NCBI GenBank assembly: GCA_036759545.1
Contig: DAIOUL010000034.1
Coordinates: forward strand, 1-25,801
Length of the DNA stretch: 25,801 bases
Direction of reading: 5' to 3'
Source: 66-474 sp036759545
GTDB lineage: Bacteria > Pseudomonadota > Gammaproteobacteria > Xanthomonadales > Rhodanobacteraceae
Position numbers and translations under genes: made by a program. How positions within the stretch are numbered: the first letter of the stretch is position 1; each line of letters starts with the position of its first letter. A model generated the notes under the pieces. The model was not told the DNA's origin and did no database searches. It worked only from the letters and a program-made list of their open reading frames with translations. This document shows positions 1 through 7,767 of the stretch, one piece after another.

Positions 1-48
1 CCCATCCGGGCCGCACTCCTCCGGCGCCGAACGAGCGCGGCGCCTAAG

Positions 49-78
49 ACCTTGTGATAAACCCAAAGTTCACAAGGT
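49..78. repeat. 9-bp perfect inverted repeat downstream of the GGDEF/EAL gene
   Basis: ACCTTGTGA (49-57) and TCACAAGGT (70-78) are perfect inverted repeats separated by 12 bases. They lie about 20 bases beyond the stop codon of the minus-strand GGDEF/EAL gene. No thymine run follows on the minus strand, so this is a weak case for an intrinsic terminator. It could equally be a protein-binding palindrome belonging to a gene left of the window. Confidence 0.4.
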
Positions 79-98
79 GAGGGCGGAAGGGAGCGCGG

Positions 99-2666
99 TC
101 AAGCTGCGGCTTCGCGCGGCGCGGCGTGGGCGAAGATCTGCTCGCGTTCGGCGAGCAGGTTTTCGAAAGTGGCGGCGGAAAGCGGCCGGCAGAACAGATA
201 GCCCTGCAACTCGTCGCAATCGTGTGCGCGCAGAAAATCGTGGTGCTGTTCGGTTTCCACGCCTTCGGCGACCACGCGGCGCCCGAGGCTGTGCGCCATC
301 GTCAGCGTGGCGCGCACGATCGCCTCGTCGTCGGGATCGGTGCCGATGTTGCGCACGAAGCTCTGGTCGATTTTGATGCGGTCGGCCGGGAAGCGCTTGA
401 TGTAATCCAGCGAGGATTGCCCGGTGCCGAAGTCGTCGATGGAAATGCCGCAGCCCAGTCCCCGCAGCGCGGACAATGTCTCCAGCAGGTTCGGCACCGA
501 TTTCATGCTGATGCTCTCGGTGACTTCCAGGTCCAGCGAGCGCGGATCGAGGCCGCTGTCGGTGCAGGCCGCGCGCACCACGTCCACCAGATTCGGCTGC
601 ATCATCTGCAGCGCGGACAGATTGACCCCCACGCGCAGTGGCAAATGATAGCGCTTCTGCCAGCGCGCGCAGTCGCTGCACGCGCGCCTCAGCACCCATT
701 CGCCGATCGGAATGATCAGCCCGGTTTCCTCCGCGATCGGAATGAAGAACGCCGGACTGATCATGCCCAGTTCCGGGTGTTCCCAGCGCACCAGCGCTTC
801 CATGCCGACGATGTCTTCCGATTTCGCCTCGATCTGCGGCTGGTAATACACGCGCAATTCGTCGTTGCGCTCGGCCATGCGCAGCCGCGCCTCCAGTTCG
901 ATGCGCTGCTCGTGCTGTTCCTCGGGCACGGCGACGTAAGACTGATAATTGTTGCGGCCCCGGCCTTTGGCGTTGTACATCGCCACGTCCGCGCACTTGA
1001 CCAGATTCTCCGCGTCCTTGGCATCCTCCGGAAAGAAGCTGATCCCGACCGACGCGGTGATGCGCAATTCCGAACCGCCTTCCAGCGTCAGCGGCGCTTC
1101 CATCGCGCGCACCAGTTTGTCGGCGATGCGCAGCACGTCCTCGCGCAGGACGATGTGGCGCAGGATCAGGGTGAACTCGTCGCCCGCGTAGCGCGCCACG
1201 GTGTCGGAAGCGCGCACCGCCGAGCGCAGGCGCTGCGCCGCCGCGACCAACACCTGATCGCCGACCGCATGGCCGAGCGAATCGTTGACGTTCTTGAAAC
1301 GGTCGAGGTCGACGAACAGCAACGCGAAGTTTTCGCCCGAACGCTGCGCTTCCAGCAACGTGGTTTCCAGGCGGTCGTTGAACAGCAGCCGATTCGGCAA
1401 GCCCGTCAACGCATCCTGCAAGCCGCCCGCCCTGCCCTGCGCCTGCGCCTGCCGCACTTCCAGGGCGGCTGCGAATTGCGCCGCGGCCACGTCCAGTGCG
1501 TGCCGCACCAGTTCCGGATCGTACGGTGCCGGTTCGCGTCCCGCACCCAGCAACACGCCCAGCACGTTCTGCCTTCCGTCGCGCAGCGGCAGCGCCGCGC
1601 AACAGGCGAGGCCCGCGATGCCGGACTCCGCTTCATTCGCATGCTGACCGCGCGTCAACCGCAACACGCGCTCGCCGCCGGCGGCCATGCGCACCGCCGG
1701 TTCGGCGGTCGGATCCAGCGTGCCCTGCGCGAGCGGCAATCTTCCGCTGCTGGCGACGACCTGCAGTTGCCGCTCCCCGCCGATGTGCACGGCGATGGCC
1801 ACGTAATCGAAACGCAGCGCGGCCGCCAAACGCGCCAGCCGGCGTTGCAGCGCGCCTTCGCCTTCGTCGGGCAATGACATTTGCGAAAGCACATCCAGCA
1901 ATTCGCGGCCGTCGCGGAGGTTTTGCGCATCGCGTACGGCGGTGAAATGCACCAGCTCGCCGCCGCGTTTCAGCAGGCGCGTGACGATCTCCACGGCACG
2001 CCGGCTGCCGTCCGCACACCATTGTTCGCACTGCAGCCGCACCTCGCCGTCGCGGTGCAGGTGCGCGCGGAGGAACTTGCGTTGTGCCGCATCGAGCGCG
2101 AACAGCTCTTCCAGCGTCGTGCCGATCACCTGCGCCGCGCCGAAGCCGCTCGCAACCTCGAACGCGGGATTGACTTCCAGGATCGCCCCGCTGCGTGTAT
2201 CCGAAAACAGCAGTCCGTCGCCGCTGCCCTCGAAGATGCAGCGGTAATCGTCGTCGGCATCTTCGCCGGCGCCGGCGTCGGGCAGCGGCTCGGTACGCAA
2301 TACGGCTTCGGCACGCGCGCGCGCTTCCATCGCGTCGACCGGCGTGCGCAGCCATTCGACCACGCCGGGCGGCCGATGACGGAAATTCCAGGTGGCGCGC
2401 TCGCCGTCGTGCTCGCGCGCGGTGCCGAGCAACCCGATTACCGGCACGCCTTGCAGCTCCGCACCGAACGCGGCCGACTCCGCCGGCATGGTGCAGAAAT
2501 CCAGCACCGCCAGCCGCGGCACGGGAGATTCCGTGAGCAGACTGCGTGCATGCACGATGTCGCGCGCGCTCAGGATCGGGCCGTAGCCCTGCCCGTCCAG
2601 CGCATCGAACAGCGCACGGCGGTCTTCGCGGCGGGCCGCGACGATCAATATGCCTCTTTCTGTCAT
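99..2666 (-). CDS. Hybrid GGDEF/EAL c-di-GMP protein with receiver-like, PAS and GAF-like N-terminal regions
   Basis: This 855-residue protein is predicted to make and/or degrade cyclic di-GMP. From the N-terminus I see a receiver-like region (about 1-115), a PAS domain (about 137-245), a GAF-like region (about 265-400), GGDEF (about 414-575) and EAL (about 600-845). The cyclase motif reads AGDEF at 494-498, a variant of GGDEF. Five residues before it is an intact RxxD product-inhibition site (R485-D488). The phosphodiesterase domain keeps EAL at 623-625, the NLS segment, the DDFGTG aspartates D744-D745, the KID lysine and the AEGVET glutamate, so it should be catalytic. The start at 2666 gives an ATGA overlap with the upstream gene. 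Longer in-frame starts would run through that gene and were not used. No membrane segment is seen, so it is probably cytoplasmic. The signal sensed and the net activity are unknown. Confidence 0.9.
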   Translation of the reverse strand: MTERGILIVAARREDRRALFDALDGQGYGPILSARDIVHARSLLTESPVPRLAVLDFCTMPAESAAFGAELQGVPVIGLLGTAREHDGERATWNFRHRPPGVVEWLRTPVDAMEARARAEAVLRTEPLPDAGAGEDADDDYRCIFEGSGDGLLFSDTRSGAILEVNPAFEVASGFGAAQVIGTTLEELFALDAAQRKFLRAHLHRDGEVRLQCEQWCADGSRRAVEIVTRLLKRGGELVHFTAVRDAQNLRDGRELLDVLSQMSLPDEGEGALQRRLARLAAALRFDYVAIAVHIGGERQLQVVASSGRLPLAQGTLDPTAEPAVRMAAGGERVLRLTRGQHANEAESGIAGLACCAALPLRDGRQNVLGVLLGAGREPAPYDPELVRHALDVAAAQFAAALEVRQAQAQGRAGGLQDALTGLPNRLLFNDRLETTLLEAQRSGENFALLFVDLDRFKNVNDSLGHAVGDQVLVAAAQRLRSAVRASDTVARYAGDEFTLILRHIVLREDVLRIADKLVRAMEAPLTLEGGSELRITASVGISFFPEDAKDAENLVKCADVAMYNAKGRGRNNYQSYVAVPEEQHEQRIELEARLRMAERNDELRVYYQPQIEAKSEDIVGMEALVRWEHPELGMISPAFFIPIAEETGLIIPIGEWVLRRACSDCARWQKRYHLPLRVGVNLSALQMMQPNLVDVVRAACTDSGLDPRSLDLEVTESISMKSVPNLLETLSALRGLGCGISIDDFGTGQSSLDYIKRFPADRIKIDQSFVRNIGTDPDDEAIVRATLTMAHSLGRRVVAEGVETEQHHDFLRAHDCDELQGYLFCRPLSAATFENLLAEREQIFAHAAPREAAA

Positions 2667-3154
2667 GCCCGCACCCAGCGGCCGTCGCGCAGGCGCGGGC
2701 GAGCGGACATTGCCGTGCTGCGGCTGAATTCGAACGCATCGATGCCGGCCGGCAGTTCGGTATTTGCGCCCATCAGCACCACACGCCGCGTATGTTCGCC
2801 GTTCAAGCGTGCCGTCTGTCGCAGCAACGAGACCAGCGATGCATCGAACACCTGCGGGTGATCGGCGAAAAAATAGATGCCGAAGTGCGCGCTCTGGATG
2901 ATCTGCCGCAACGCCTCGCCGAAGCGGTGGCTGGAGGGCACTGATACGTGCGCGTCCCGCAGGCTGCGCAAACCCGCTTCCTCGTCCCACGCGTACAACG
3001 CCTGTCCGGTCCGGATGGCATGCCGGCGCAATGAATCCAGCAACCGCCGTGGATCGTCGCAGCGCAGTACCACGAGGCTGCGTTGTGCGCCGACGATCGT
3101 ATCGAGCAGTTCGCTGGCGATGTTCGTGTCCATACTGGGCATTGCGGGCACCAT
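2663..3154 (-). CDS. Conserved-looking small protein coupled to the GGDEF/EAL gene, function unknown
   Basis: This 163-residue soluble protein has no signal peptide or membrane segment. Its stop overlaps the start of the GGDEF/EAL gene as ATGA, so the two are almost certainly co-translated and probably act together. The first half has an alternating beta/alpha pattern (LVVLRCDDPRRLLDSL, then a tyrosine-alanine-tryptophan stretch and GLRSLRD). From memory this resembles the N-terminal, non-ATPase part of Ycf46-like AAA proteins. The second half has a hydrophobic strand with FGIYFFADHP. The AAA ATPase module itself is absent. Three methionines (3154, 3142, 3133) could start it. None has a strong Shine-Dalgarno sequence, and the longest has only a weak ACGGA. 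Naming a function would be speculation. Confidence 0.7.
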   Translation of the reverse strand: MVPAMPSMDTNIASELLDTIVGAQRSLVVLRCDDPRRLLDSLRRHAIRTGQALYAWDEEAGLRSLRDAHVSVPSSHRFGEALRQIIQSAHFGIYFFADHPQVFDASLVSLLRQTARLNGEHTRRVVLMGANTELPAGIDAFEFSRSTAMSARPRLRDGRWVRA

Positions 3155-3301
3155 CTGTCCGTGCGCATTGACCGGCGCGTCGCCATGAACGGATGATAGG
3201 GTGCAGGCCCGTCCGGGTTTTCGATGGAAGTCACAATGTGCAGGGAATCCATGGCAAATGCGGCGGCGAATGGATGCTCACCCGCGCCCGGATGACATGA
3301 C

Positions 3302-5356
3302 ATGTTCGAAGGACTGCGCTTCTCCCACTGGAAAACTTCGCTGCAATCCGCAGGCGTGCTGGTGCTGACGATGGATCGCGGCGGCAGCCGCGTGAACGCA
3401 CTGTCAAGATCGTTGCTGGAAGAATTGGATCTGATCCTCCAGCGCATTGAGATCGAAAAACCGCGCGGCGTGCTGATCCATTCGGGGAAGAAGGATTTCG
3501 CGGTCGGCGCCGACCTCGATGAGTTCGCGCAATACGAGCGTGAAGGGGGCGTACGCGCAGTAATTGAATTCGGCCAACGCGTGTTCGAGCGTCTGGCGGG
3601 TCTGCCGATGCCGACCGTCGCCGTGCTGCAAGGCGCCTGCATGGGCGGCGGCACCGAGCTGGCGTTGGCGTGCGACATGCGCGTGGCCGCGGACGATCCG
3701 GAAACGAAAATCGGCCTGCCCGAGGTGCAGCTCGGCATCCATCCCGGCTGGGGCGGCACCGCGCGGCTGCCGCGGTTGATCGGCGCGCCGAAGAGCCTGG
3801 CGATGATGCTGACCGGGAAGCCGGCCTCGGCGCGTGCGGCGCTGGAGAGCGGGCTGGTCGATCGTTTGGCGTCGGCGAACGCGTTGCTCGAAACCGCGCT
3901 GGGGTGCCTCGGCAATCCCTTATCGCGCCGATTGGATCAACGCGTGCTCGCGTGGATCACGAATGCTTGGCCGGTGCGGCAGATGCTCGCATCGATCGTG
4001 CGCAAACAGACCGCTGCGAAGGCCAAGCCGAAACACTACCCCGCGCCCTTCGCATTGATCGAAGTGTGGCGGCGCGGCGGTGGAGACATTGCACAACGAT
4101 TGAAACTGGAAGCGCGTTCGGTCGAGCGGCTGGCAGCGACACCGACCGCGCACAATCTGATCCGGTTGTTCTTCCTGCGCGAACGATTGCGCGGGCTGGC
4201 CGGCGACGTCGCGCACGACATCCGGCACGTGCACGTCACCGGCGCCGGCGTGATGGGGGGCGACATCGCCGCGTGGTGCGCGCTGCGCGGATTCGAAGTC
4301 TCGTTGCAGGATCGCGAGCTGAAATACGTACAGCCGGCGCTCGAACGCGCGCGGACACTGTTCGAGAAGAAGTCGAAAACACCTGCAGGCATCGCGGCGG
4401 TGGAATCACGATTGTGCGCGGATGTCGAAGGCGCACTGGTCAAGGACTCGCAGTTGGCGATCGAAGCGATCTTCGAAGACGCAACGGCGAAAGAGTCTCT
4501 GTATGGACAACTGGAAGCGGCTTTGCCGGATGACGCGCTGCTCGCCACCAATACCTCCAGCATCCCGCTGGACGAATTGCGCAGCGCATTGAAACATCCG
4601 CAGCGATTCCTCGGCCTGCACTTCTTCAACCCGGTGGCGCGGATGCCGCTGGTGGAAGTGGTTCGGCACGACGCGCTCGATCCGTTGGTCGAAAAGCGCG
4701 CGCTCGCTTTCGTCAAGTCGATCGGCAAATTGCCGGTGCCGGTGCAAGGCACGCCGGGTTTTCTGGTGAACCGCATCCTGATGCCGTATCTGCTGGAAGC
4801 CGTACGCATGCACGCCGACGGCATCCCGGCCCCGGTGCTCGATCGCGCCGCGAAAGGCTTCGGCATGCCCATGGGACCGATCGAGCTGGCCGACACGGTC
4901 GGTCTGGATGTCGCGCTGTCCGTGGGCAAGGAGCTTGCGCCGTTTCTGGGGCTTGAGTTGCCCGCAGGTATTGAAAGCAAAGTGCAATCCGGCAAACGCG
5001 GCAAGAAGGACGGCGAAGGTTTTTACGTGTGGCGCGAGGGGAAACCACAGAAGCCGGAAGTGCCGCGCGACTACCGCACGCCGGAAGACCTGCAATCGAG
5101 GTTGATCCTGCCGATGTTGAACGAAGCCGTCGCGTGCCTGGCCGAACGCGTGGTGGACGACGCGGACCTGCTGGATGCGGGCGTGGTGTTCGGCACCGGC
5201 TTCGCGCCGTTTCGCGGCGGGCCGATCCAGTACATCCGCAGCACGGGTGCCGAAAAGCTGCGCGCAGAACTGGAGGCGCTGGCGTCGCGCCATGGCGAAC
5301 GGTTCAGGCCGAAGCGCGGCTGGGAGTCCCCTGCATTGGGAGCTGCGTTCTGGTGA
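3302..5356 (+). CDS. FadB/FadJ-like enoyl-CoA hydratase / 3-hydroxyacyl-CoA dehydrogenase
   Basis: This 684-residue multifunctional enzyme hydrates trans-2-enoyl-CoA and oxidises the 3-hydroxyacyl-CoA with NAD in fatty-acid beta-oxidation. The N-terminal crotonase domain (about 1-200) has the oxyanion segment MGGGTE with E119 and the second catalytic glutamate E141 in LPEVQLGI, at nearly the same positions as in E. coli FadB. The Rossmann domain starts at GAGVMG (314-319). The dehydrogenase catalytic histidine is H440 in LHFFNP, followed by the C-terminal helical domains (about 490-684). It is slightly shorter than FadB or FadJ (about 715-730), mainly in the linker. No thiolase gene is adjacent, unlike fadBA or fadIJ operons, so the partner must be elsewhere. 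I cannot decide between FadB and FadJ and leave the symbol empty. Confidence 0.92.
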   Translation: MFEGLRFSHWKTSLQSAGVLVLTMDRGGSRVNALSRSLLEELDLILQRIEIEKPRGVLIHSGKKDFAVGADLDEFAQYEREGGVRAVIEFGQRVFERLAGLPMPTVAVLQGACMGGGTELALACDMRVAADDPETKIGLPEVQLGIHPGWGGTARLPRLIGAPKSLAMMLTGKPASARAALESGLVDRLASANALLETALGCLGNPLSRRLDQRVLAWITNAWPVRQMLASIVRKQTAAKAKPKHYPAPFALIEVWRRGGGDIAQRLKLEARSVERLAATPTAHNLIRLFFLRERLRGLAGDVAHDIRHVHVTGAGVMGGDIAAWCALRGFEVSLQDRELKYVQPALERARTLFEKKSKTPAGIAAVESRLCADVEGALVKDSQLAIEAIFEDATAKESLYGQLEAALPDDALLATNTSSIPLDELRSALKHPQRFLGLHFFNPVARMPLVEVVRHDALDPLVEKRALAFVKSIGKLPVPVQGTPGFLVNRILMPYLLEAVRMHADGIPAPVLDRAAKGFGMPMGPIELADTVGLDVALSVGKELAPFLGLELPAGIESKVQSGKRGKKDGEGFYVWREGKPQKPEVPRDYRTPEDLQSRLILPMLNEAVACLAERVVDDADLLDAGVVFGTGFAPFRGGPIQYIRSTGAEKLRAELEALASRHGERFRPKRGWESPALGAAFW

Positions 5357-5408
5357 GAGGCAAGCAACCATCCTCGGTGCACTTTCCGTTCGGCATCCCT
5401 GCCTCACC

Positions 5409-5462
5409 AGAAACCGTTGCACACGATGCCATTCAAGGCATCGCGTAAGCGCAACGGTTTCT
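5409..5462. terminator. Large symmetric inverted repeat between convergent genes, probable bidirectional terminator
   Basis: A perfect 12-bp outer stem (AGAAACCGTTGC at 5409-5420, GCAACGGTTTCT at 5451-5462) encloses a perfect 7-bp inner stem (CGATGCC at 5424-5430, GGCATCG at 5437-5443) with a six-base loop. A small asymmetric internal loop separates the stems. It lies between two converging genes and reaches into the stop codon of the DUF2058 gene. The sequence reads nearly the same on both strands, with GGTTTCT at each 3' side. The T-run is short, so termination by structure is inferred. Confidence 0.6.
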
Positions 5463-6009
5463 ACCACATCAAATCATCCGGCACATCGTCTTCGCTTTCG
5501 CCACGCGCGGCGTCCGGATCGACCAGCAACGCCACCGCATCTTCCGCGATGTCTTTCGCGCGCAGCGCGATTTCGCGCGTGACCAGCACGAACCTTCCGG
5601 CCTGCACCACCACGCCGAGTTCGCCGCGGTTGAGCGCCGTCAATTGGTCGGCACCGACGTAAATGCGGCGGATCTTTCCGGCGTGCTCAAAGTGCCGCAC
5701 ATGCTCGGCCTCGGCCGGAATCGCGATCGCGTTGCCGGACAACAGCTCGTGCAAGCGCCGTTTGCGTTCCTTACGCTCCTGCGCCTGTTTCTGCGCTTCG
5801 CGCGCCGCGGCTTCGCGCTCGGCCTTTTCGGCTTGCGCGCGGATCGCGTAGGCACGCGCCAGGTCGACCTCGTCGCTGCGCTCTCGCCGCGGCGAATTCG
5901 GTTTTCCGCTGCGCGGTAGCGCAGCTTTCCCGCGCGGCCCGCGTTTTTCCTGCGGGCGCGAGGGCGCGAAGCCCGCCTTCAACAACTGTTCGCGGAGTGA
6001 ATCGCTCAT
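5461..6009 (-). CDS. DUF2058 (YaiL-like) family protein
   Basis: This 182-residue protein begins MSDSLREQLLKAGF, typical of the DUF2058 family, often annotated as nucleoprotein or polynucleotide-associated and with no settled function. A basic, arginine/lysine-rich N-terminal part (about 15-45) is followed by a long charged helix rich in Ala, Glu, Lys and Gln (about 48-90, possible coiled coil). A compact beta-rich C-terminal domain (about 95-165) contains IRRIYVGADQLTALNRGELGVV, and the end is acidic. The positive N-terminal half fits nucleic-acid binding, but that is inference. The gene begins 10 bases after slyX, so it is the third gene of a ugd-slyX-DUF2058 transcript. It converges on the beta-oxidation gene, and its stop codon lies in the shared inverted repeat. 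Confidence 0.88.
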   Translation of the reverse strand: MSDSLREQLLKAGFAPSRPQEKRGPRGKAALPRSGKPNSPRRERSDEVDLARAYAIRAQAEKAEREAAAREAQKQAQERKERKRRLHELLSGNAIAIPAEAEHVRHFEHAGKIRRIYVGADQLTALNRGELGVVVQAGRFVLVTREIALRAKDIAEDAVALLVDPDAARGESEDDVPDDLMW

Positions 6010-6019
6010 GCTGCGAACA

Positions 6020-6229
6020 TCAGTAGTGCGGCGGCGGTGGCTCGTTGCGCACGTCTTCCGCCAGCCCGCTACGTATGGCGGAAAGTTCCACGCGCAGTTC
6101 CGACAACATGCGCTCGACCGCCAGCATGCGCCGCGAAGTTTCCGCTTCGGCGGCGGCGAGTCCTGCCAGCGCGTCGTCGATGAACGCCAGCCGCGTTTCC
6201 ACTTCGGTCAACCGCTTTTCGCTGCTCAT
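6020..6229 (-). CDS. slyX: SlyX family protein
   Basis: This 69-residue protein has the SlyX pattern: a single long heptad-rich helix (about 5-55, starting LTEVETRLAFIDDAL) that should form a coiled coil, and a short tail ending in PPPPHY, a family hallmark. SlyX is widespread in proteobacteria and its biochemical role is unclear. Its start codon overlaps the stop of the UDP-glucose dehydrogenase gene (ATGA at 6226-6229), so translation is probably coupled. The DUF2058 gene follows 10 bases later. Confidence 0.9.
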   Translation of the reverse strand: MSSEKRLTEVETRLAFIDDALAGLAAAEAETSRRMLAVERMLSELRVELSAIRSGLAEDVRNEPPPPHY

Positions 6230-7575
6230 GACTGCCCGTTGCGCAAAATACTGCGTCCGCGGCCGATGCCGTAGTACGCGATGCCGGCGCTCTCCACGGT
6301 TTCCGGATCATACAGATTGCGTCCGTCGAACAACGCCGGCGTTTTCAGCGCGGCGCGGATACGATCGAACTCCGGACTGCGGAACGCCTTCCATTCGGTG
6401 ACCACCGCCAAAGCGTCGGCGCCCTGCAACGCATCGTAAGGTCCATCGCACAATTCCAGATCAGCGCGCGCACCGTAGATTCGTTGCGCTTCCTCGCGCG
6501 CTTCGGGATCGAACGCACGCACGCGCGCGCCGGCCCGCCACAGCGCTTCCATCAGCGTGCGGCTGGGCGCCTCGCGCATGTCATCCGTATTGGGTTTGAA
6601 CGCCAGTCCCCACAGCGCGATCGCCTTGCCGCGCAGCTCGCCGCCGAAATGCCGCGAAATCAACTCGAACAGCTTGTGCTTCTGTGCGCGGTTGACCTGC
6701 TCTACCGCCTCCAGCAGCCGCGCCGGATAGTCGTGCGCGTGCGCGGTGCGCTCCAGCGCCTGCACGTCCTTGGGAAAACACGAGCCGCCGTAACCCACGC
6801 CGGGATAGATGAACTGGTAGCCGATGCGCGGATCGGCGCCGATGCCCTGCCGCACCAGTTCCACGTCGGCACCGACCCTTTCCGCGATATTGGCGATCTC
6901 GTTCATGAAACTGATCTTGGTCGCGAGTATCGCGTTGGCCGCGTACTTGGTCAGTTCGGCGGAGCGTTCGTCCATCAGCACGATGCGCGCGTGATTGCGA
7001 TTGAATGGTGCATAGAGCTTGGCGAGCAGGTCCGCGGCACGCCTGCTGGAGGTACCGATGATGATGCGGTCCGGGCGCATGCAGTCGTTGACCGCATCGC
7101 CTTCCTTCAGGAATTCAGGATTGGACACCACGTCGAATTCGATCTGCACGCCGCGCCCGGCCAGTGTTCCGGCAATCGCCTCGCGCACGCGGTCGGCGGT
7201 GCCGACCGGAACGGTCGATTTGTTGACGATCACCTTCGATGCATCGAGATGTGCGCCGATGCTGCGCGCCACCGTCAGCACGTAAGACAAATCGGCGCTG
7301 CCGTCTTCGTCGGGGGGCGTGCCCACCGCGATGAACAGCACTTCGCCGTGCGCCACGCCCGCCGCCGCGTCGGTTGAGAACTGCAAACGGCCGGCCAAAT
7401 GATTCCGCTTCACCAGCGGCTCGAGCCCCGGTTCGAAGATCGGAATCTCGCCGCGTTCCAGCCGCTGCACCTTGTCGGCGTCGACGTCGATGCACAGCAC
7501 GTGATTGCCCATTTCGGCCAGACAGGTGCCGGTGACCAGTCCGACATAGCCGGTGCCGAAGATGGTGATTTTCAT
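6226..7575 (-). CDS. ugd: UDP-glucose 6-dehydrogenase
   Basis: This 449-residue enzyme oxidises UDP-glucose to UDP-glucuronate with two NAD, supplying precursors for exopolysaccharide or lipopolysaccharide. The N-terminal Rossmann domain opens with GTGYVGLVTG. The central helix contains KYAANAILATKISFMNE. The active-site segment GVGYGGSCFPKD carries the catalytic cysteine C266. The C-terminal UDP-binding domain contains ALWGLAFKPNTDDMREAP. Length and motif order are normal for the UgdH/TuaD type. It is the first gene of a minus-strand operon with slyX and the DUF2058 gene. A TACAAT box at 7606-7611 (minus) could be the -10, but I see no matching -35. No polysaccharide gene lies next to it. 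Confidence 0.95.
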   Translation of the reverse strand: MKITIFGTGYVGLVTGTCLAEMGNHVLCIDVDADKVQRLERGEIPIFEPGLEPLVKRNHLAGRLQFSTDAAAGVAHGEVLFIAVGTPPDEDGSADLSYVLTVARSIGAHLDASKVIVNKSTVPVGTADRVREAIAGTLAGRGVQIEFDVVSNPEFLKEGDAVNDCMRPDRIIIGTSSRRAADLLAKLYAPFNRNHARIVLMDERSAELTKYAANAILATKISFMNEIANIAERVGADVELVRQGIGADPRIGYQFIYPGVGYGGSCFPKDVQALERTAHAHDYPARLLEAVEQVNRAQKHKLFELISRHFGGELRGKAIALWGLAFKPNTDDMREAPSRTLMEALWRAGARVRAFDPEAREEAQRIYGARADLELCDGPYDALQGADALAVVTEWKAFRSPEFDRIRAALKTPALFDGRNLYDPETVESAGIAYYGIGRGRSILRNGQS

Positions 7576-7641
7576 GCGTGCTCAGAGTGACTGCGTGAAC
7601 CGGCAATTGTAACGATCGACCGTGACGGACGCATCGAAACG

Positions 7642-7668
7642 AAAAAGCGCGGGCGAAGCCGAGCGCTT
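7642..7668 (-). terminator. Second intrinsic terminator after the FKBP gene
   Basis: Read on the minus strand, AAGCGC and GCGCTT pair around a small GGC-TTCG-CC inner hairpin, followed directly by a run of five T at 7646-7642. It lies just past another terminator in the same orientation and shortly before the ugd start region, so it should block read-through from the FKBP gene into ugd. Confidence 0.55.
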
Positions 7669-7675
7669 ACGCAAC

Positions 7676-7704
7676 AAAAAACGCGGCCTTTCAGCCGCGC
7701 TTTT
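7676..7704 (-). terminator. Intrinsic terminator of the FKBP gene
   Basis: On the minus strand a GCGCGGC / GCCGCG stem with a six-base loop (TGAAAG) is flanked by AAAA upstream and a run of six T downstream (7681-7676). This is a standard rho-independent terminator about 65 bases after the FKBP stop codon. Confidence 0.85.
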
Positions 7705-7767
7705 CGAGTCACTGGATCCCGTGTCAGCGGCCATCCATGGCCTGCACGGGATGAGTTCATCCTGAAC

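Noticed and set aside
126..1877. Long plus-strand open frame opposite the GGDEF/EAL gene
   Set aside because: It is a His/Gln/Arg-rich antisense shadow caused by high GC content, with no ribosome-binding site or domain.
2667..2990. In-frame upstream extension of the GGDEF/EAL reading frame to 2990
   Set aside because: It overlaps the coupled small gene in another frame and its arginine-rich translation resembles no domain. The ATG at 2666 forms a typical ATGA junction.
7572..7760. 62-codon minus-strand open frame between FKBP and ugd
   Set aside because: It runs through both intrinsic terminators and into the ugd start, with no ribosome-binding site or family.
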